A stretch of DNA of 64,000 nt, taken from the NCBI GenBank assembly GCA_015066405.1, contig SVOM01000001.1, positions 1-64,000 on the forward strand, written 5' to 3'. A program made the translations under genes and the position numbers. The notes below the pieces were generated by a model, which saw only the letters and a program-made list of their open reading frames with translations, had not been told where the DNA came from and did no database searches. Within the stretch, counting starts at the first letter, position 1. Each line of letters opens with the position of its first letter. Source of the stretch: Oscillospiraceae bacterium (lineage in GTDB: Bacteria; Bacillota; Clostridia; Oscillospirales; Acutalibacteraceae). Below are positions 42,185 to 51,345 of this stretch, one piece after another.

Positions 42185-42547
42185 TTATATTAAACATACT
42201 ATTACACAAATCAACAAAACGCATGTAGAAATTGCGCCAAGTATAATACCTGCGGTTTTCTTTTTAAGTTTACAACCTTTGAAATGGGATACCAACCCAA
42301 AGATTAAAGAAAGACCGCTAAAAATCAGAATATATACAGCGCTTGCAATTTTTTGCATAGTGGCAATATTCGGTATTGATACGCTTGCAATGATCGGCAA
42401 AGTGTACACGCAAGCAATAATACCTAAAACCAAACTCGCTATTGCAAAACCACGCCCTTTTTTCGTTAAAGGCATGCCGCAATTAGGGCAAAATTTTGCC
42501 TTGTCGGAAATTTCTTTTCCGCATTCAACACAATTTATGAGCGCCAT
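42185..42547 (-). CDS. Zinc-ribbon membrane protein (DUF4190-like)
   Basis: 120 residues. An N-terminal zinc ribbon (INCVECGKEISDKAKFCPNCG, four cysteines as two CxxC) is followed by a basic hinge and three hydrophobic segments (about 28-50, 58-80, 95-118). Small proteins of this layout are common in Clostridia with unknown function. ATG 42547 is used because AAGGAG lies upstream. It is ten bases from the pyrF stop but has no evident link to pyrimidine synthesis. Confidence 0.75.
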   Translation of the reverse strand: MALINCVECGKEISDKAKFCPNCGMPLTKKGRGFAIASLVLGIIACVYTLPIIASVSIPNIATMQKIASAVYILIFSGLSLIFGLVSHFKGCKLKKKTAGIILGAISTCVLLICVIVCLI

Positions 42548-42557
42548 ATTCTTCTCC

Positions 42558-43256
42558 TTAACCGATAAATTCTTCAACGCATCTATTGTATGCGGCAACT
42601 ACGTCTTCAGCAGCGGTAATCGGTCTGCCAACAACTATGTAGTCCGAGCCGATTTTCTTAGCTTCGGCGGGTGTCATAACTCTTCTTTGGTCGCCAATAT
42701 CGCCATCGGCAAAGCGCACACCGGGGGTTATGGTTAAAAAGTCGTTTCCGCATATTTCGTGTACTTTACCCGCTTCCAAAGGAGAGCAAACTACACCGTC
42801 AAGCCCTGCTTTTTTTGCGGTTGCGGCATAATGCATAACAACCTTGTCGATAGGTTCTTTGATAAGTAAGTCATTTTCCATACTCTCTTGGTCGGTAGAA
42901 GTAAGTTGGGTAACGGCTATAAGCAGCGGTCTTGTGCCATCAGGTCTGGTTAGTCCTTCAAGCGCTGCCTCCATCATACGTCCTGTACCACCTGCGTGTA
43001 GGTTGCATATATCAACATCAAGGTTTGATAACACCGCCATCGCCTTTTTAACGGTGTTGGGTATATCGTGAAGTTTAAGGTCAAGAAAAATTTTATGACC
43101 GCGTTTCTTTATTTCTTTAACTATTGACGGGCCCTCTGCATAGAAAAGCTCCATACCTATTTTTACAAACGGTTTGCGGTCGGTAAACTTATCTAAAAAC
43201 TCATAAACCGCAGTAGCACTCGAAAAATCACAAGCTACAATTACATCCTTACCCAT
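42558..43256 (-). CDS. pyrF: Orotidine 5'-phosphate decarboxylase
   Basis: 232 residues. VACDFSSATAVYEFLD start, catalytic KIFLDLKLHDIPNTV, NLHAGGTGRMMEAA, TPGVRF and YIVVGRPIT are present. It forms UMP from OMP. The start overlaps the pyrD stop by one base (TAATG). Full length. Confidence 0.97.
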   Translation of the reverse strand: MGKDVIVACDFSSATAVYEFLDKFTDRKPFVKIGMELFYAEGPSIVKEIKKRGHKIFLDLKLHDIPNTVKKAMAVLSNLDVDICNLHAGGTGRMMEAALEGLTRPDGTRPLLIAVTQLTSTDQESMENDLLIKEPIDKVVMHYAATAKKAGLDGVVCSPLEAGKVHEICGNDFLTITPGVRFADGDIGDQRRVMTPAEAKKIGSDYIVVGRPITAAEDVVAAYNRCVEEFIG

Positions 43257-44167
43257 TATTTAACTCCTCCTATAATGTCTTTCAAATTTCCAATGCCGTA
43301 TTTATCCAAAACAGCAGGCAATTCATTTATAATATCTCGGCAAATGTAGGGGTCTACAAGGTTTGCCGCACCGATTTCTACGGCTGTGGCGCCCGCTAAC
43401 ATCATTTCAATTACGTCTTCGGCACTTGATACACCGCCCATACCAATGACTGGGATATTAACAGCATTTGCCACCTGATAAACCATACGAACGGCAACGG
43501 GGAATATTGCAGGGCCCGAAAAACCGCCCATTTTGTTGGCGATTACGGGGCGCCTTGTTTTAAGGTCAATTCTCATACCGAGCATTGTATTGATTAAACT
43601 TATACCGTCAGCACCCGCCGCTTCACACGCCTTTGCAATGCTTACTATGTCGGTAACGTTGGGCGAGAGCTTTACTATAACGGGCTTGGTGGTAACGGCT
43701 TTAACGGCCTTTACAACCTCGGCCGCCGCCTCGGGCGAAGTACCAAAGCTCATACCGCCACCGTGGACGTTCGGACAACTAACGTTAACCTCAAGCCAGC
43801 CAACCTGTTCCTCTTTGTCTAACTGCTCGCAAGTGTAGGCATAGTCGTCTACCGCGAATCCGCTAACATTTGCCATAACCTTTTTATTAAAGCATTTTTT
43901 AAGCTTCGGCAATTCTTCGCTAATTACCTTTTCTACCCCTGGGTTTTGAAGCCCTACAGCATTTATCATACCGGCATAGCATTCGGCAATTCTCGGTGTG
44001 GGGTTTCCAAAACGCGCATCCTTAGTAGTGCCTTTAAAGGAAAATGTACCAAGCACGTTTATATCGTAAAGCTCGGCAAACTCATAGCCGAAGCCAAAGG
44101 TACCACTGGCGGGGATTATGGGGTTATCAAGTTCAATACCGCATAAATTAACGCTTAGTCTTCCCAT
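43256..44167 (-). CDS. pyrD: Dihydroorotate dehydrogenase, class 1B catalytic subunit
   Basis: 303 residues. LSVNLCGIELDNPIIPASG start, catalytic cysteine in EVNVSCPNVHGGG, KLSPNVTDI, GMGGVSSAEDVIEMMLAGA. Class 1B enzymes pass electrons through PyrK to NAD, and pyrK overlaps upstream. ATG 44167 follows AGGAGGAG. The FMN-binding barrel is complete. Confidence 0.96.
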   Translation of the reverse strand: MGRLSVNLCGIELDNPIIPASGTFGFGYEFAELYDINVLGTFSFKGTTKDARFGNPTPRIAECYAGMINAVGLQNPGVEKVISEELPKLKKCFNKKVMANVSGFAVDDYAYTCEQLDKEEQVGWLEVNVSCPNVHGGGMSFGTSPEAAAEVVKAVKAVTTKPVIVKLSPNVTDIVSIAKACEAAGADGISLINTMLGMRIDLKTRRPVIANKMGGFSGPAIFPVAVRMVYQVANAVNIPVIGMGGVSSAEDVIEMMLAGATAVEIGAANLVDPYICRDIINELPAVLDKYGIGNLKDIIGGVK

Positions 44168-44892
44168 AAAATCTCCTCCTTTTGCATTACTGGGCCATCC
44201 TTGCATATACGCTTATAACCCGTAATGGTTTTGCAAGAGCATCCCATACAAGCACCAAAGCCGCAACCCATACGCTCCTCAAAGCTGAGTTCGCCACTCG
44301 TTTTGGATGCTTTATAAACGGCTTTAAGCATAGGCTCGGGTCCGCAGGTGTAAAAGTAAGAATATTCTATATTTTCCATTGCGTTTGTTACAAAGCCCTT
44401 TATGCCTTTTGAGCCATCAACCGTAGTAACAAAAACGTGGCAGCCTAAAGCCTCAAACTCTTTTTCATAAAAGATTTCATCCGCTGTATTAAAACCCAAA
44501 ATAACCGATACATCTTTTTCTGCCGCTTTTAGCTGTTTTGCTAACATATAAAGTGGAGGAACACCTACGCCTCCGCCAAGTAAAAGCGGTGTGTCGCCCG
44601 AGCGTGATACATCATAGCCGTTGCCAAGACCTGTTAATACATCCAACTCTTGTCCGTGGGGCATTTTGCTCATTTGCTCGGTGCCATGGCCTACCACCTT
44701 GTAAATAATGGTAATTTCAGTATCGGTGCTATCGCAAACCGAAATCGGTCGGCGCAAATATTTGCCGTCAAGCTTTATGTTAATAAACTGTCCGGGAGCG
44801 GTTATGGCTGATGCATCCCCCGAAAGTGTCATCAGCATAACATCACGCGTTAAATTAACATTTTTTGTTATTTTGAAAATTCCTTGTTTCAT
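44155..44892 (-). CDS. pyrK: Dihydroorotate dehydrogenase electron transfer subunit
   Basis: 245 residues. FAD-binding RRPISVCD, NAD-binding LLLGGGVGVPPLYMLAKQL, and C-terminal [2Fe-2S] motif GCGFGACMGCSCKT with a fourth cysteine in RICKDGP. It carries electrons from PyrD to NAD. ATG 44892 with GAGG seven bases upstream is chosen over a GTG four codons earlier. It starts eight bases after the carB stop and overlaps pyrD by 13 bases. Confidence 0.95.
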   Translation of the reverse strand: MKQGIFKITKNVNLTRDVMLMTLSGDASAITAPGQFINIKLDGKYLRRPISVCDSTDTEITIIYKVVGHGTEQMSKMPHGQELDVLTGLGNGYDVSRSGDTPLLLGGGVGVPPLYMLAKQLKAAEKDVSVILGFNTADEIFYEKEFEALGCHVFVTTVDGSKGIKGFVTNAMENIEYSYFYTCGPEPMLKAVYKASKTSGELSFEERMGCGFGACMGCSCKTITGYKRICKDGPVMQKEEILWED

Positions 44893-44900
44893 TATAAACC

Positions 44901-47900
44901 TCACGCATCAATGGTGGAAATTGTAAGGGTTGTTTCTTCCAATACGTCAAGCAATACCTTTACAGTATCAAGTGCTGTGAAAATTGTGATATTATTTTCG
45001 GTGGCAATTTTACGTATCTGATGGCCATCACTTTCGGGGCCGCCCGCGTTAATATCCTTGGTGTTAAGCACATAAGCGATGTGTCCCTGGCGGAGCGCCT
45101 CTTGAATTTCATCACTGCCATCACTGATTTTCTTTAATATATGTGTGCGAATACCGTTGTCTTTAAGGAACTTAGCCGTACCCTCGGTAGCTTCAATATT
45201 AAAGCCTAAGTTATAGAAGCGGCGAATAAGCGGCAATGCTTCGGGCTTATCTCTATCAGCTATTGTTGCAAACACTGTGCCGTAATTTTGCAAATGCATA
45301 CCCGATGCCTGAAGTGCTTTATAAAGCGCACGGTTTAATTTATCATCATAACCTATCGCTTCGCCCGTTGATTTCATTTCGGGGGAGAGATATGCATCAA
45401 GTCCACGCAGCTTATTAAAGGAGAATACCGGTACCTTTACGTACCAACGCTTTTTCTCGTCTGGGTATATGCCGAATATGCCCTGTTCTTTTAAAGATTT
45501 GCCCAAGATTACCTCGGTTGCAATATCTGCAAGACTGTAGCCCGTTGATTTTGACAAGAACGGTACAGTACGAGATGAACGGGGGTTAACCTCGATTATA
45601 TAAACATCATCATTTTCATCCACTATAAACTGGATGTTGTAAAGGCCAACAATGCCAATACCGAGACCGAGCTTCTTAGCGTACTGCAAAATTGTACCCT
45701 TAACTTTATCGGAGATGCTGAAGGTGGGGTAAACGCTTATCGAGTCGCCGCTGTGTATACCTGTACGCTCTACAAGCTCCATAATACCTGGCACAAACAC
45801 ATCTCTGCCATCGCAAATGGCATCAACCTCAACCTCTTTACCTTGGATGTATTTATCAACAAGCACGGGCTTGTCCTCATCAATTTCAACCGCGGTTTTA
45901 AGATAGTGGCGCAGTTGCTCCTCGTTAGCAACTATTTGCATGGCGCGGCCACCAAGCACGAAGCTGGGGCGCACAAGCACGGGGTAGCCGATTTCCTTTG
46001 CCGCGGCAATACCGTCCTCAATTTTTGTAACGGCTTTGCCTTTTGGTTGCGGAATATCGAGGTCGCGTAAAATCTTCTCAAAACTGTCGCGATTTTCGGC
46101 ACGCTCAATGGCATCACAATCAGTACCGATAATCTTAACACCGCGCTTCATTAACGGCTCAGCAAGATTAATAGCGGTTTGACCGCCGAGAGACGCAATT
46201 ACACCCTCGGGTTTTTCAAACTCGATAATGTTCATAACATCCTCGGGGGTAAGCGGCTCGAAATAGAGCTTATCGGCAGTTGTATAGTCGGTAGATACTG
46301 TTTCGGGGTTATTGTTTATAATAATTGCTTCATAACCCGATGCTTTAATTGTCTGTACGGCGTGTACGGTAGAATAGTCAAATTCTACACCCTGACCTAT
46401 ACGGATAGGACCTGCACCCAGTACTACAATTTTCTTTTTATTGGTAAGGCGAGAAGCGTTTTCGCCCGTATATGAAGAGTAGAAATAGGGTATATATGCA
46501 TCTGTGTGGCAGGTATCTACCATTTTGAACACGGGGAAGATGTTGTTGGCTTTTCTTGTGTTGTAAACATCAAGCTCTTCACATTTCCAAAGACGAGCAA
46601 TATATTTATCACTAAAGCCCATTTTCTTAGCGGCAATAAGTGTATCAACATTATTTACATTCTCTTTGAGGGTGTCTTCCATATCGATAATATTCTTTAT
46701 GGCTTCAAGGAAAAATGCAGTAATTTTGGTGATCTCGTGGATTTCTTCTACCGTTGCGCCGCGGGCAATAAGCTCGGCGATGGCAAAGATATTGTCATCC
46801 TTAAATTCTTTAATATAGTCAAAGAGTTGTTCTTTGCTCATATTATCGAACTTTGGCATATAGAGATGGTTTACATTAATCTCCAGTGAGCGTACTGATT
46901 TGAGCATACACTCTTCAAGGTTTGAGCCGATACCCATAACCTCGCCGGTTGCTTTCATCTGTGTGCCGAGTGTATTGGCGGCCGACGTAAACTTATCAAA
47001 CGGGAAGCGGGGGAATTTTGCAATAACATAGTCAAGCTTCGGCTCAAATGCCGCGGTTGTGTTGGCGATTTGGATGTCTTCGAGCAACATACCGAGCGCA
47101 ATTTTAGCAGTAACTCTGGCAATCGGGTAACCGCTCGCTTTAGAAGCGAGCGCAGAAGAACGTGATACACGAGGATTTACTTCAATTAAATAGTATTCGC
47201 TGGTGTTGGGGTTAAGAGCAAACTGTACGTTGCAACCGCCCTCAATTTTAAGCTCTTTGATAAGCTTAATGGCACTGTCATTAAGCATTTTTTCGTCTTC
47301 TTTTGAGAGCGTCATAATCGGCGCTACAACCAACGAGTCGCCTGTATGCACACCAACGGGGTCGATGTTTTCCATACCGCATATAGTTATAGCGTGGTCG
47401 GAGGAGTCGCGCATAACCTCAAACTCAATTTCCTTGTAGCCCTTAACACTTTTTTCAACAAGTACCTGATGAACAGGGGAAAGCTTAAATGCGTTAAGAC
47501 CAATCTCTATAAGCTCGGTTTCATTTTCGGCAAAGCCACCGCCCGTACCACCGAGTGTAAACGCAGGGCGGAGCACTACGGGGTAGCCGATTCTTTCGGC
47601 CGCCGCCTTTGCTTCTTCAATGCTGTATGTGATTTCAGACGGAATAACAGGCTCGCCGATAGATTCGCAAAGTTCTTTGAAAAGTTCGCGGTCTTCCGCA
47701 CGCTCGATACTCTCACTGCTAGTACCAAGCAACTCTACGCCACATTCTTTCAAAATGCCTTTTTTCTCGAGCTGCATTGCGATATTAAGTCCTGTTTGAC
47801 CGCCGATACCGGGAACGATGGCATCGGGGCGCTCATAACGGAGAATTTTTGCGATATATTCGAGCGTTAACGGCTCCATATATACCTTGTCGGCAATAGT

Positions 47901-48074
47901 GGTGTCGGTCATAATTGTAGCGGGGTTTGAGTTGCAAAGAACAACCTCATAGCCCTCTTCTTTAAGTGCTAAACACGCCTGTGTGCCTGCATAGTCAAAT
48001 TCAGCCGCCTGTCCTATAACAATAGGGCCTGAGCCGATAATCAATACCTTTTTAATGTCTGTTCTTTTAGCCAT
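44901..48074 (-). CDS. carB: Carbamoyl-phosphate synthase large subunit
   Basis: 1057 residues. Two homologous ATP-grasp halves (VLIIGSGPIVIGQAAEFDYAG and VVLGAGPIRIGQGVEFDYS), oligomerisation region and a C-terminal MGS-type allosteric domain. It makes carbamoyl phosphate from bicarbonate, ATP and ammonia delivered by CarA. carA is not in this operon or window; pyrC occupies the position before carB, three bases away. Confidence 0.97.
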   Translation of the reverse strand: MAKRTDIKKVLIIGSGPIVIGQAAEFDYAGTQACLALKEEGYEVVLCNSNPATIMTDTTIADKVYMEPLTLEYIAKILRYERPDAIVPGIGGQTGLNIAMQLEKKGILKECGVELLGTSSESIERAEDRELFKELCESIGEPVIPSEITYSIEEAKAAAERIGYPVVLRPAFTLGGTGGGFAENETELIEIGLNAFKLSPVHQVLVEKSVKGYKEIEFEVMRDSSDHAITICGMENIDPVGVHTGDSLVVAPIMTLSKEDEKMLNDSAIKLIKELKIEGGCNVQFALNPNTSEYYLIEVNPRVSRSSALASKASGYPIARVTAKIALGMLLEDIQIANTTAAFEPKLDYVIAKFPRFPFDKFTSAANTLGTQMKATGEVMGIGSNLEECMLKSVRSLEINVNHLYMPKFDNMSKEQLFDYIKEFKDDNIFAIAELIARGATVEEIHEITKITAFFLEAIKNIIDMEDTLKENVNNVDTLIAAKKMGFSDKYIARLWKCEELDVYNTRKANNIFPVFKMVDTCHTDAYIPYFYSSYTGENASRLTNKKKIVVLGAGPIRIGQGVEFDYSTVHAVQTIKASGYEAIIINNNPETVSTDYTTADKLYFEPLTPEDVMNIIEFEKPEGVIASLGGQTAINLAEPLMKRGVKIIGTDCDAIERAENRDSFEKILRDLDIPQPKGKAVTKIEDGIAAAKEIGYPVLVRPSFVLGGRAMQIVANEEQLRHYLKTAVEIDEDKPVLVDKYIQGKEVEVDAICDGRDVFVPGIMELVERTGIHSGDSISVYPTFSISDKVKGTILQYAKKLGLGIGIVGLYNIQFIVDENDDVYIIEVNPRSSRTVPFLSKSTGYSLADIATEVILGKSLKEQGIFGIYPDEKKRWYVKVPVFSFNKLRGLDAYLSPEMKSTGEAIGYDDKLNRALYKALQASGMHLQNYGTVFATIADRDKPEALPLIRRFYNLGFNIEATEGTAKFLKDNGIRTHILKKISDGSDEIQEALRQGHIAYVLNTKDINAGGPESDGHQIRKIATENNITIFTALDTVKVLLDVLEETTLTISTIDA

Positions 48075-48077
48075 TTT

Positions 48078-49295
48078 TTATTCCTCCATAAATACTTTCT
48101 TGCCATCATATACTGTTAAGTGGCATTTGCCGTCAAGCTCGTAATCTTTAAACGGTGTTGCGCGACCCATAGATAAAAACCTATCGGGGTCAACCGTCCA
48201 TTTTTCTTCTAAATCCCAAACCGTAAAATCGGTACCCAGCGGTATACCAAATCGGCGCCTTGGGTTTATACACATAAGCTCGATTAGTTTTTCGAGCGTT
48301 ATTATACCCGTCTTTACAAGATATGTGTACATAACTGGGAATGCAGTTTCAAGCCCTACGATACCAAAAGCACTACTTTCTAGCCCTCTTGATTTTTCTT
48401 CGGCTGAATGCGGTGCGTGGTCGGTCGCTATCATATCAATAGTGCCATCCTTTATGCCCTCTATCAATGCCTCCATATCTTTGCGCGAGCGAAGCGGCGG
48501 GTTCATTTTAAATCGGCCGTCTTCCTTTAAATCTTCATCACAAAGCACAAGATAGTGCGGTGCGGTTTCGCAAGTAACATTAAGTCCTTCGCTTTTTGCC
48601 TTTCGTATTAATTCGACACTTTCTTTTGTCGATATATGGCATATATGATAAGCGCATCCCGTTTTTCTGACTAAATCTAAATCTCGCTGTATCGGACCCC
48701 ATTCACTTTCACTGCATATACCTTTGTGGTTATGCTCTTTGGCATAAATACCATCGTGTATATATCCGCCGTGAAGCAATGAGTTATCTTCGCAGTGCGC
48801 TACAATTATTTTGCCTAAGCTCTTGGCTTTTAGCATAGCCGCCGTCATCACGTCGGCTTGTTGCACTCCGCGGCCGTCATCCGAAAAGGCGCATACGCTA
48901 TCTTCTATCTTTTCCATATCGGATAGTTCACTGCCCAGTTGACCTACAGTAATCGAGCCGTAGGGAAGCACGTTTATAAGTGCGTTTTGTTTTATTAAAT
49001 CGGTTTGTATTTTTAGGTGCTCGGCACTATCGGGCACGGGGTTTAGGTTTGGCATTGTGCAAACTGCGGTATATCCGCCTGCCGCCGCCGCGGCCGAGCC
49101 ACTCTTTATTGTTTCTTTATATGAAAAACCCGGCTCACGAAAATGCACATGCACATCGCAAAAGCCGGGAAAAATAAAATATTTGGATGAATTAAAACGG
49201 GAAAAGGAAATATCGGACAACAAAGTAGCCGCAACCGAGTTCTCAAAACCCTTGTCGGCTCCGCTTATTAAATTTGCAAGTAACTTGTTAGCCAT
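48078..49295 (-). CDS. pyrC: Dihydroorotase
   Basis: 405 residues of the type I amidohydrolase family. Metal ligands in FCDVHVHFREPG, catalytic TDHAPH, AHCEDNSL and HICHIST; GHExxR-type lysine position is in the GYTAVCTMPNLNP region. The N-terminal sheet before the metal site is short and unusual (about 45 residues). It interconverts carbamoyl aspartate and dihydroorotate. ATG 49295 follows GAAAGG. First gene of the operon, downstream of the attenuator. Confidence 0.95.
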   Translation of the reverse strand: MANKLLANLISGADKGFENSVAATLLSDISFSRFNSSKYFIFPGFCDVHVHFREPGFSYKETIKSGSAAAAAGGYTAVCTMPNLNPVPDSAEHLKIQTDLIKQNALINVLPYGSITVGQLGSELSDMEKIEDSVCAFSDDGRGVQQADVMTAAMLKAKSLGKIIVAHCEDNSLLHGGYIHDGIYAKEHNHKGICSESEWGPIQRDLDLVRKTGCAYHICHISTKESVELIRKAKSEGLNVTCETAPHYLVLCDEDLKEDGRFKMNPPLRSRKDMEALIEGIKDGTIDMIATDHAPHSAEEKSRGLESSAFGIVGLETAFPVMYTYLVKTGIITLEKLIELMCINPRRRFGIPLGTDFTVWDLEEKWTVDPDRFLSMGRATPFKDYELDGKCHLTVYDGKKVFMEE

Positions 49296-49310
49296 TTTTC
49301 TTTTCCTTTC

Positions 49311-49341
49311 TAAAATAAAAACCTTGCTGTACAGCAAGGTT
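49311..49341 (-). terminator. Attenuator terminator in the pyr leader
   Basis: Minus strand palindrome ACCTTGCTGTACAGCAAGGT (49321-49340) followed by TTTTATTTT, located between promoter and pyrC. Confidence 0.92.
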
Positions 49342-49388
49342 GAGCATAACAAAACGGGCAGTCTAAAACTGCAATTTTTTGTTTTTGT

Positions 49389-49425
49389 TCAATCTTGCCG
49401 ATATCTCTGTATCGTCTTAAAGATT
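49389..49425 (-). promoter_or_regulatory. PyrR-type RNA binding loop and antiterminator
   Basis: AATCTT pairs with AAGATT as lower stem, GATA with TATC as upper stem, hexaloop CAGAGA (fits the CNGNGA loop bound by PyrR). GGCAAGATTGA (49389-49399), the 3' strand of this loop, can also pair with TCAACCTTGCT at the terminator's 5' arm with one mismatch, giving the antiterminator. Confidence 0.8.
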
Positions 49426-49435
49426 CATCTTTGTT

Positions 49436-49464
49436 ATTTTAGCATAATAGATAATACTTGTCAA
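49436..49464 (-). promoter_or_regulatory. Promoter of the pyrimidine operon
   Basis: Minus strand TTGACA (49459-49464), 17 bases, TAAAAT (49436-49441). The 100 bases between this and the divergent putP promoter are very A/T-rich and hold no gene. Confidence 0.85.
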
Positions 49465-49564
49465 CCGAATTTGTGCATATTTTTAAATTTTATTATATTT
49501 ATATAATATACAATATATATAATGCGCGGTTTTTTGTCTTTTTAGATAATCACAAATAAAATGA

Positions 49565-49593
49565 TTGACCGAAAAGTAGATTTGTTGTATAAT
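49565..49593 (+). promoter_or_regulatory. Promoter of the PutP-like gene
   Basis: TTGACC (49565-49570), 17 bases, TATAAT (49588-49593). Confidence 0.8.
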
Positions 49594-49649
49594 GTTGTAA
49601 ATTGTTTCTATTTTTAGGCAAAATTAATGTAAAAGAAAAAGGGGTAAAA

Positions 49650-51209
49650 ATGGACAACACATTACAAATTCTTATCGCTATGATAATTTACATGGCGGCA
49701 GTTGTGGCTATTGGTATAGTATTTGCCAAAAAGGCCAACAAAAGTTCTGAAAACTACTTTTTAGGTGGCCGTACACTCGGTCCTTGGGTAACGGCTATGA
49801 GTGCCGAGGCATCAGATATGAGCGGATGGCTTTTGATGGGTCTTCCGGGTGTTGCATATTGGTGCGGCTTGGCAGATGCCGCTTGGACTGCCATCGGTCT
49901 TGCAGTTGGTACATATTTTAACTGGCTTATCGTATCCAAAAGACTTCGCCGTTACAGTATTGTAGCCAACAATTCTATTACTCTTCCCGAGTTCTTCTCA
50001 AATCGTTTCAGAGAGAACAAGAAGATTATTATGACCATTGCGGCACTATTCATTCTCGTATTCTTTACAGTTTACGCATCAAGCTGCTTTGTAACCTGCG
50101 GTAAACTGTTTTCGACTCTTTTCGGTACACCTTATATCGCTATGATGCTCGTTGGCGCACTCTTTGTGCTTATATACACAATTTTAGGCGGCTTCTTGGC
50201 TGAGAGCGCATCTGACTTTATGCAGGCGATAGTTATGGTGGTAGCACTTACTGTTATCGTTATTATTGCTACTGTAAAGGCAGGCGGTATAAATGCAGTA
50301 ATTGAAAACGCAAGACAAATTCCGGGCTTCCTTGAGTTTTTTGGTCTTGCAACACCTGTAGTTGAAGAGGGCACACAGTTGGTTGAAAACGGCAAGCCCT
50401 TGTTTGGCGAAGCCGCACCTTACGGTATATTATCAGTTTGCTCTATGATGGCTTGGGGCCTTGGTTACTTCGGTATGCCTCAGGTACTATTGCGATTTAT
50501 GGCTATCCGCAAAGAAAAGGAACTCAAAATGTCAAGAAGAATTGCAATGGTTTGGGTTGTTATATCTTTGGCGGTTGCAGTGTTTATCGGTATTGTAGGC
50601 CGCCAGTTATTCCCCGTAGAGCATCTTACAAAATCGGGTGCGGAAAACATCTTTATAACACTCGCAACTACATCCTTGCCACCCATTCTCGCGGGCTTCG
50701 TTATGGCAGGTATTTTGGCGGCGACAATTAGCTCGTCAGATTCTTATTTGCTTATAGCCGCATCGGCTTTTGCAAAAAATATCTATCAAGGTATTGTGAA
50801 AAAAGATGCAACCGACAAAAAGGTTATGGTTGTTACAAGAATAACCCTTTTAGTAATAGCACTTATTGCAATAATTTTTGCATTGGATGAAAAAAGTATT
50901 ATATTTGACCTTGTATCGTTTGCTTGGGCAGGCTTTGGTGCTACGTTTGGTCCGCTTATGCTATTCTCACTTTTCTGGAAGCGCACAACACATACAGGTG
51001 CCGTTGTAGGTATGGTAGGCGGCGCCGCTATGGTATTCCTTTGGAAGTTGGTTATCAGCAAAATCGGTGGCGTGTTTGCAATTTACGAGTTGCTCCCCGC
51101 ATTTATCTTCTCATCGATTTTAATCGTGGTGGTTTCTCTTCTCACAAAGAAACCCTCCGCCGAAATCGAAGCCGATTTCGAAAAAGCAAAAACCATTGCA
51201 ATGGACTAA
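49650..51209 (+). CDS. putP: Sodium/proline symporter (PutP-like, SSS family)
   Basis: 519 residues, about thirteen helices. SSS-family blocks: ENYFLGGRTLGPWVTAMSAEASDMSGWLL-type segment, GVAYWCGLADAAWTAIGL, SITLPEFFSNRFR, and the sodium-site helix AGILAATISSSDSYLLIAASA. It couples proline (or a close amino acid) uptake to Na+. ATG 49650 has GGGG upstream; a 16-codon longer frame has no good start. Monocistronic with its own terminator. Confidence 0.92.
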   Translation: MDNTLQILIAMIIYMAAVVAIGIVFAKKANKSSENYFLGGRTLGPWVTAMSAEASDMSGWLLMGLPGVAYWCGLADAAWTAIGLAVGTYFNWLIVSKRLRRYSIVANNSITLPEFFSNRFRENKKIIMTIAALFILVFFTVYASSCFVTCGKLFSTLFGTPYIAMMLVGALFVLIYTILGGFLAESASDFMQAIVMVVALTVIVIIATVKAGGINAVIENARQIPGFLEFFGLATPVVEEGTQLVENGKPLFGEAAPYGILSVCSMMAWGLGYFGMPQVLLRFMAIRKEKELKMSRRIAMVWVVISLAVAVFIGIVGRQLFPVEHLTKSGAENIFITLATTSLPPILAGFVMAGILAATISSSDSYLLIAASAFAKNIYQGIVKKDATDKKVMVVTRITLLVIALIAIIFALDEKSIIFDLVSFAWAGFGATFGPLMLFSLFWKRTTHTGAVVGMVGGAAMVFLWKLVISKIGGVFAIYELLPAFIFSSILIVVVSLLTKKPSAEIEADFEKAKTIAMD

Positions 51210-51222
51210 CAAATAAAGCTTT

Positions 51223-51258
51223 TAACCGCAGTGAAATTTCACTGCGGTTATTTTTTTG
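51223..51258 (+). terminator. Terminator of the PutP-like gene
   Basis: 28-base perfect palindrome (51223-51250) followed by T7. Confidence 0.93.
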
Positions 51259-51268
51259 CAAAAAACTA

Positions 51269-51297
51269 TTGACAAATAAGATAATAGGGTGTACTAT
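51269..51297 (+). promoter_or_regulatory. Promoter of the GntR-ABC operon
   Basis: TTGACA (51269-51274), 17 bases, TACTAT (51292-51297). Confidence 0.82.
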
Positions 51298-51302
51298 ATA
51301 AC

Positions 51303-51323
51303 TGTACTAATCGAACTAATACA
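51303..51323. promoter_or_regulatory. Operator candidate for the GntR regulator
   Basis: TGTACTA, seven bases, TAATACA: a near-perfect dyad at the predicted transcript start, with another TGTACTA half-site at 51290-51296 over the -10. It fits autoregulation by the YtrA-type protein. Confidence 0.55.
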
Positions 51324-51345
51324 GTAAGAACGGAGGAATGCATAG

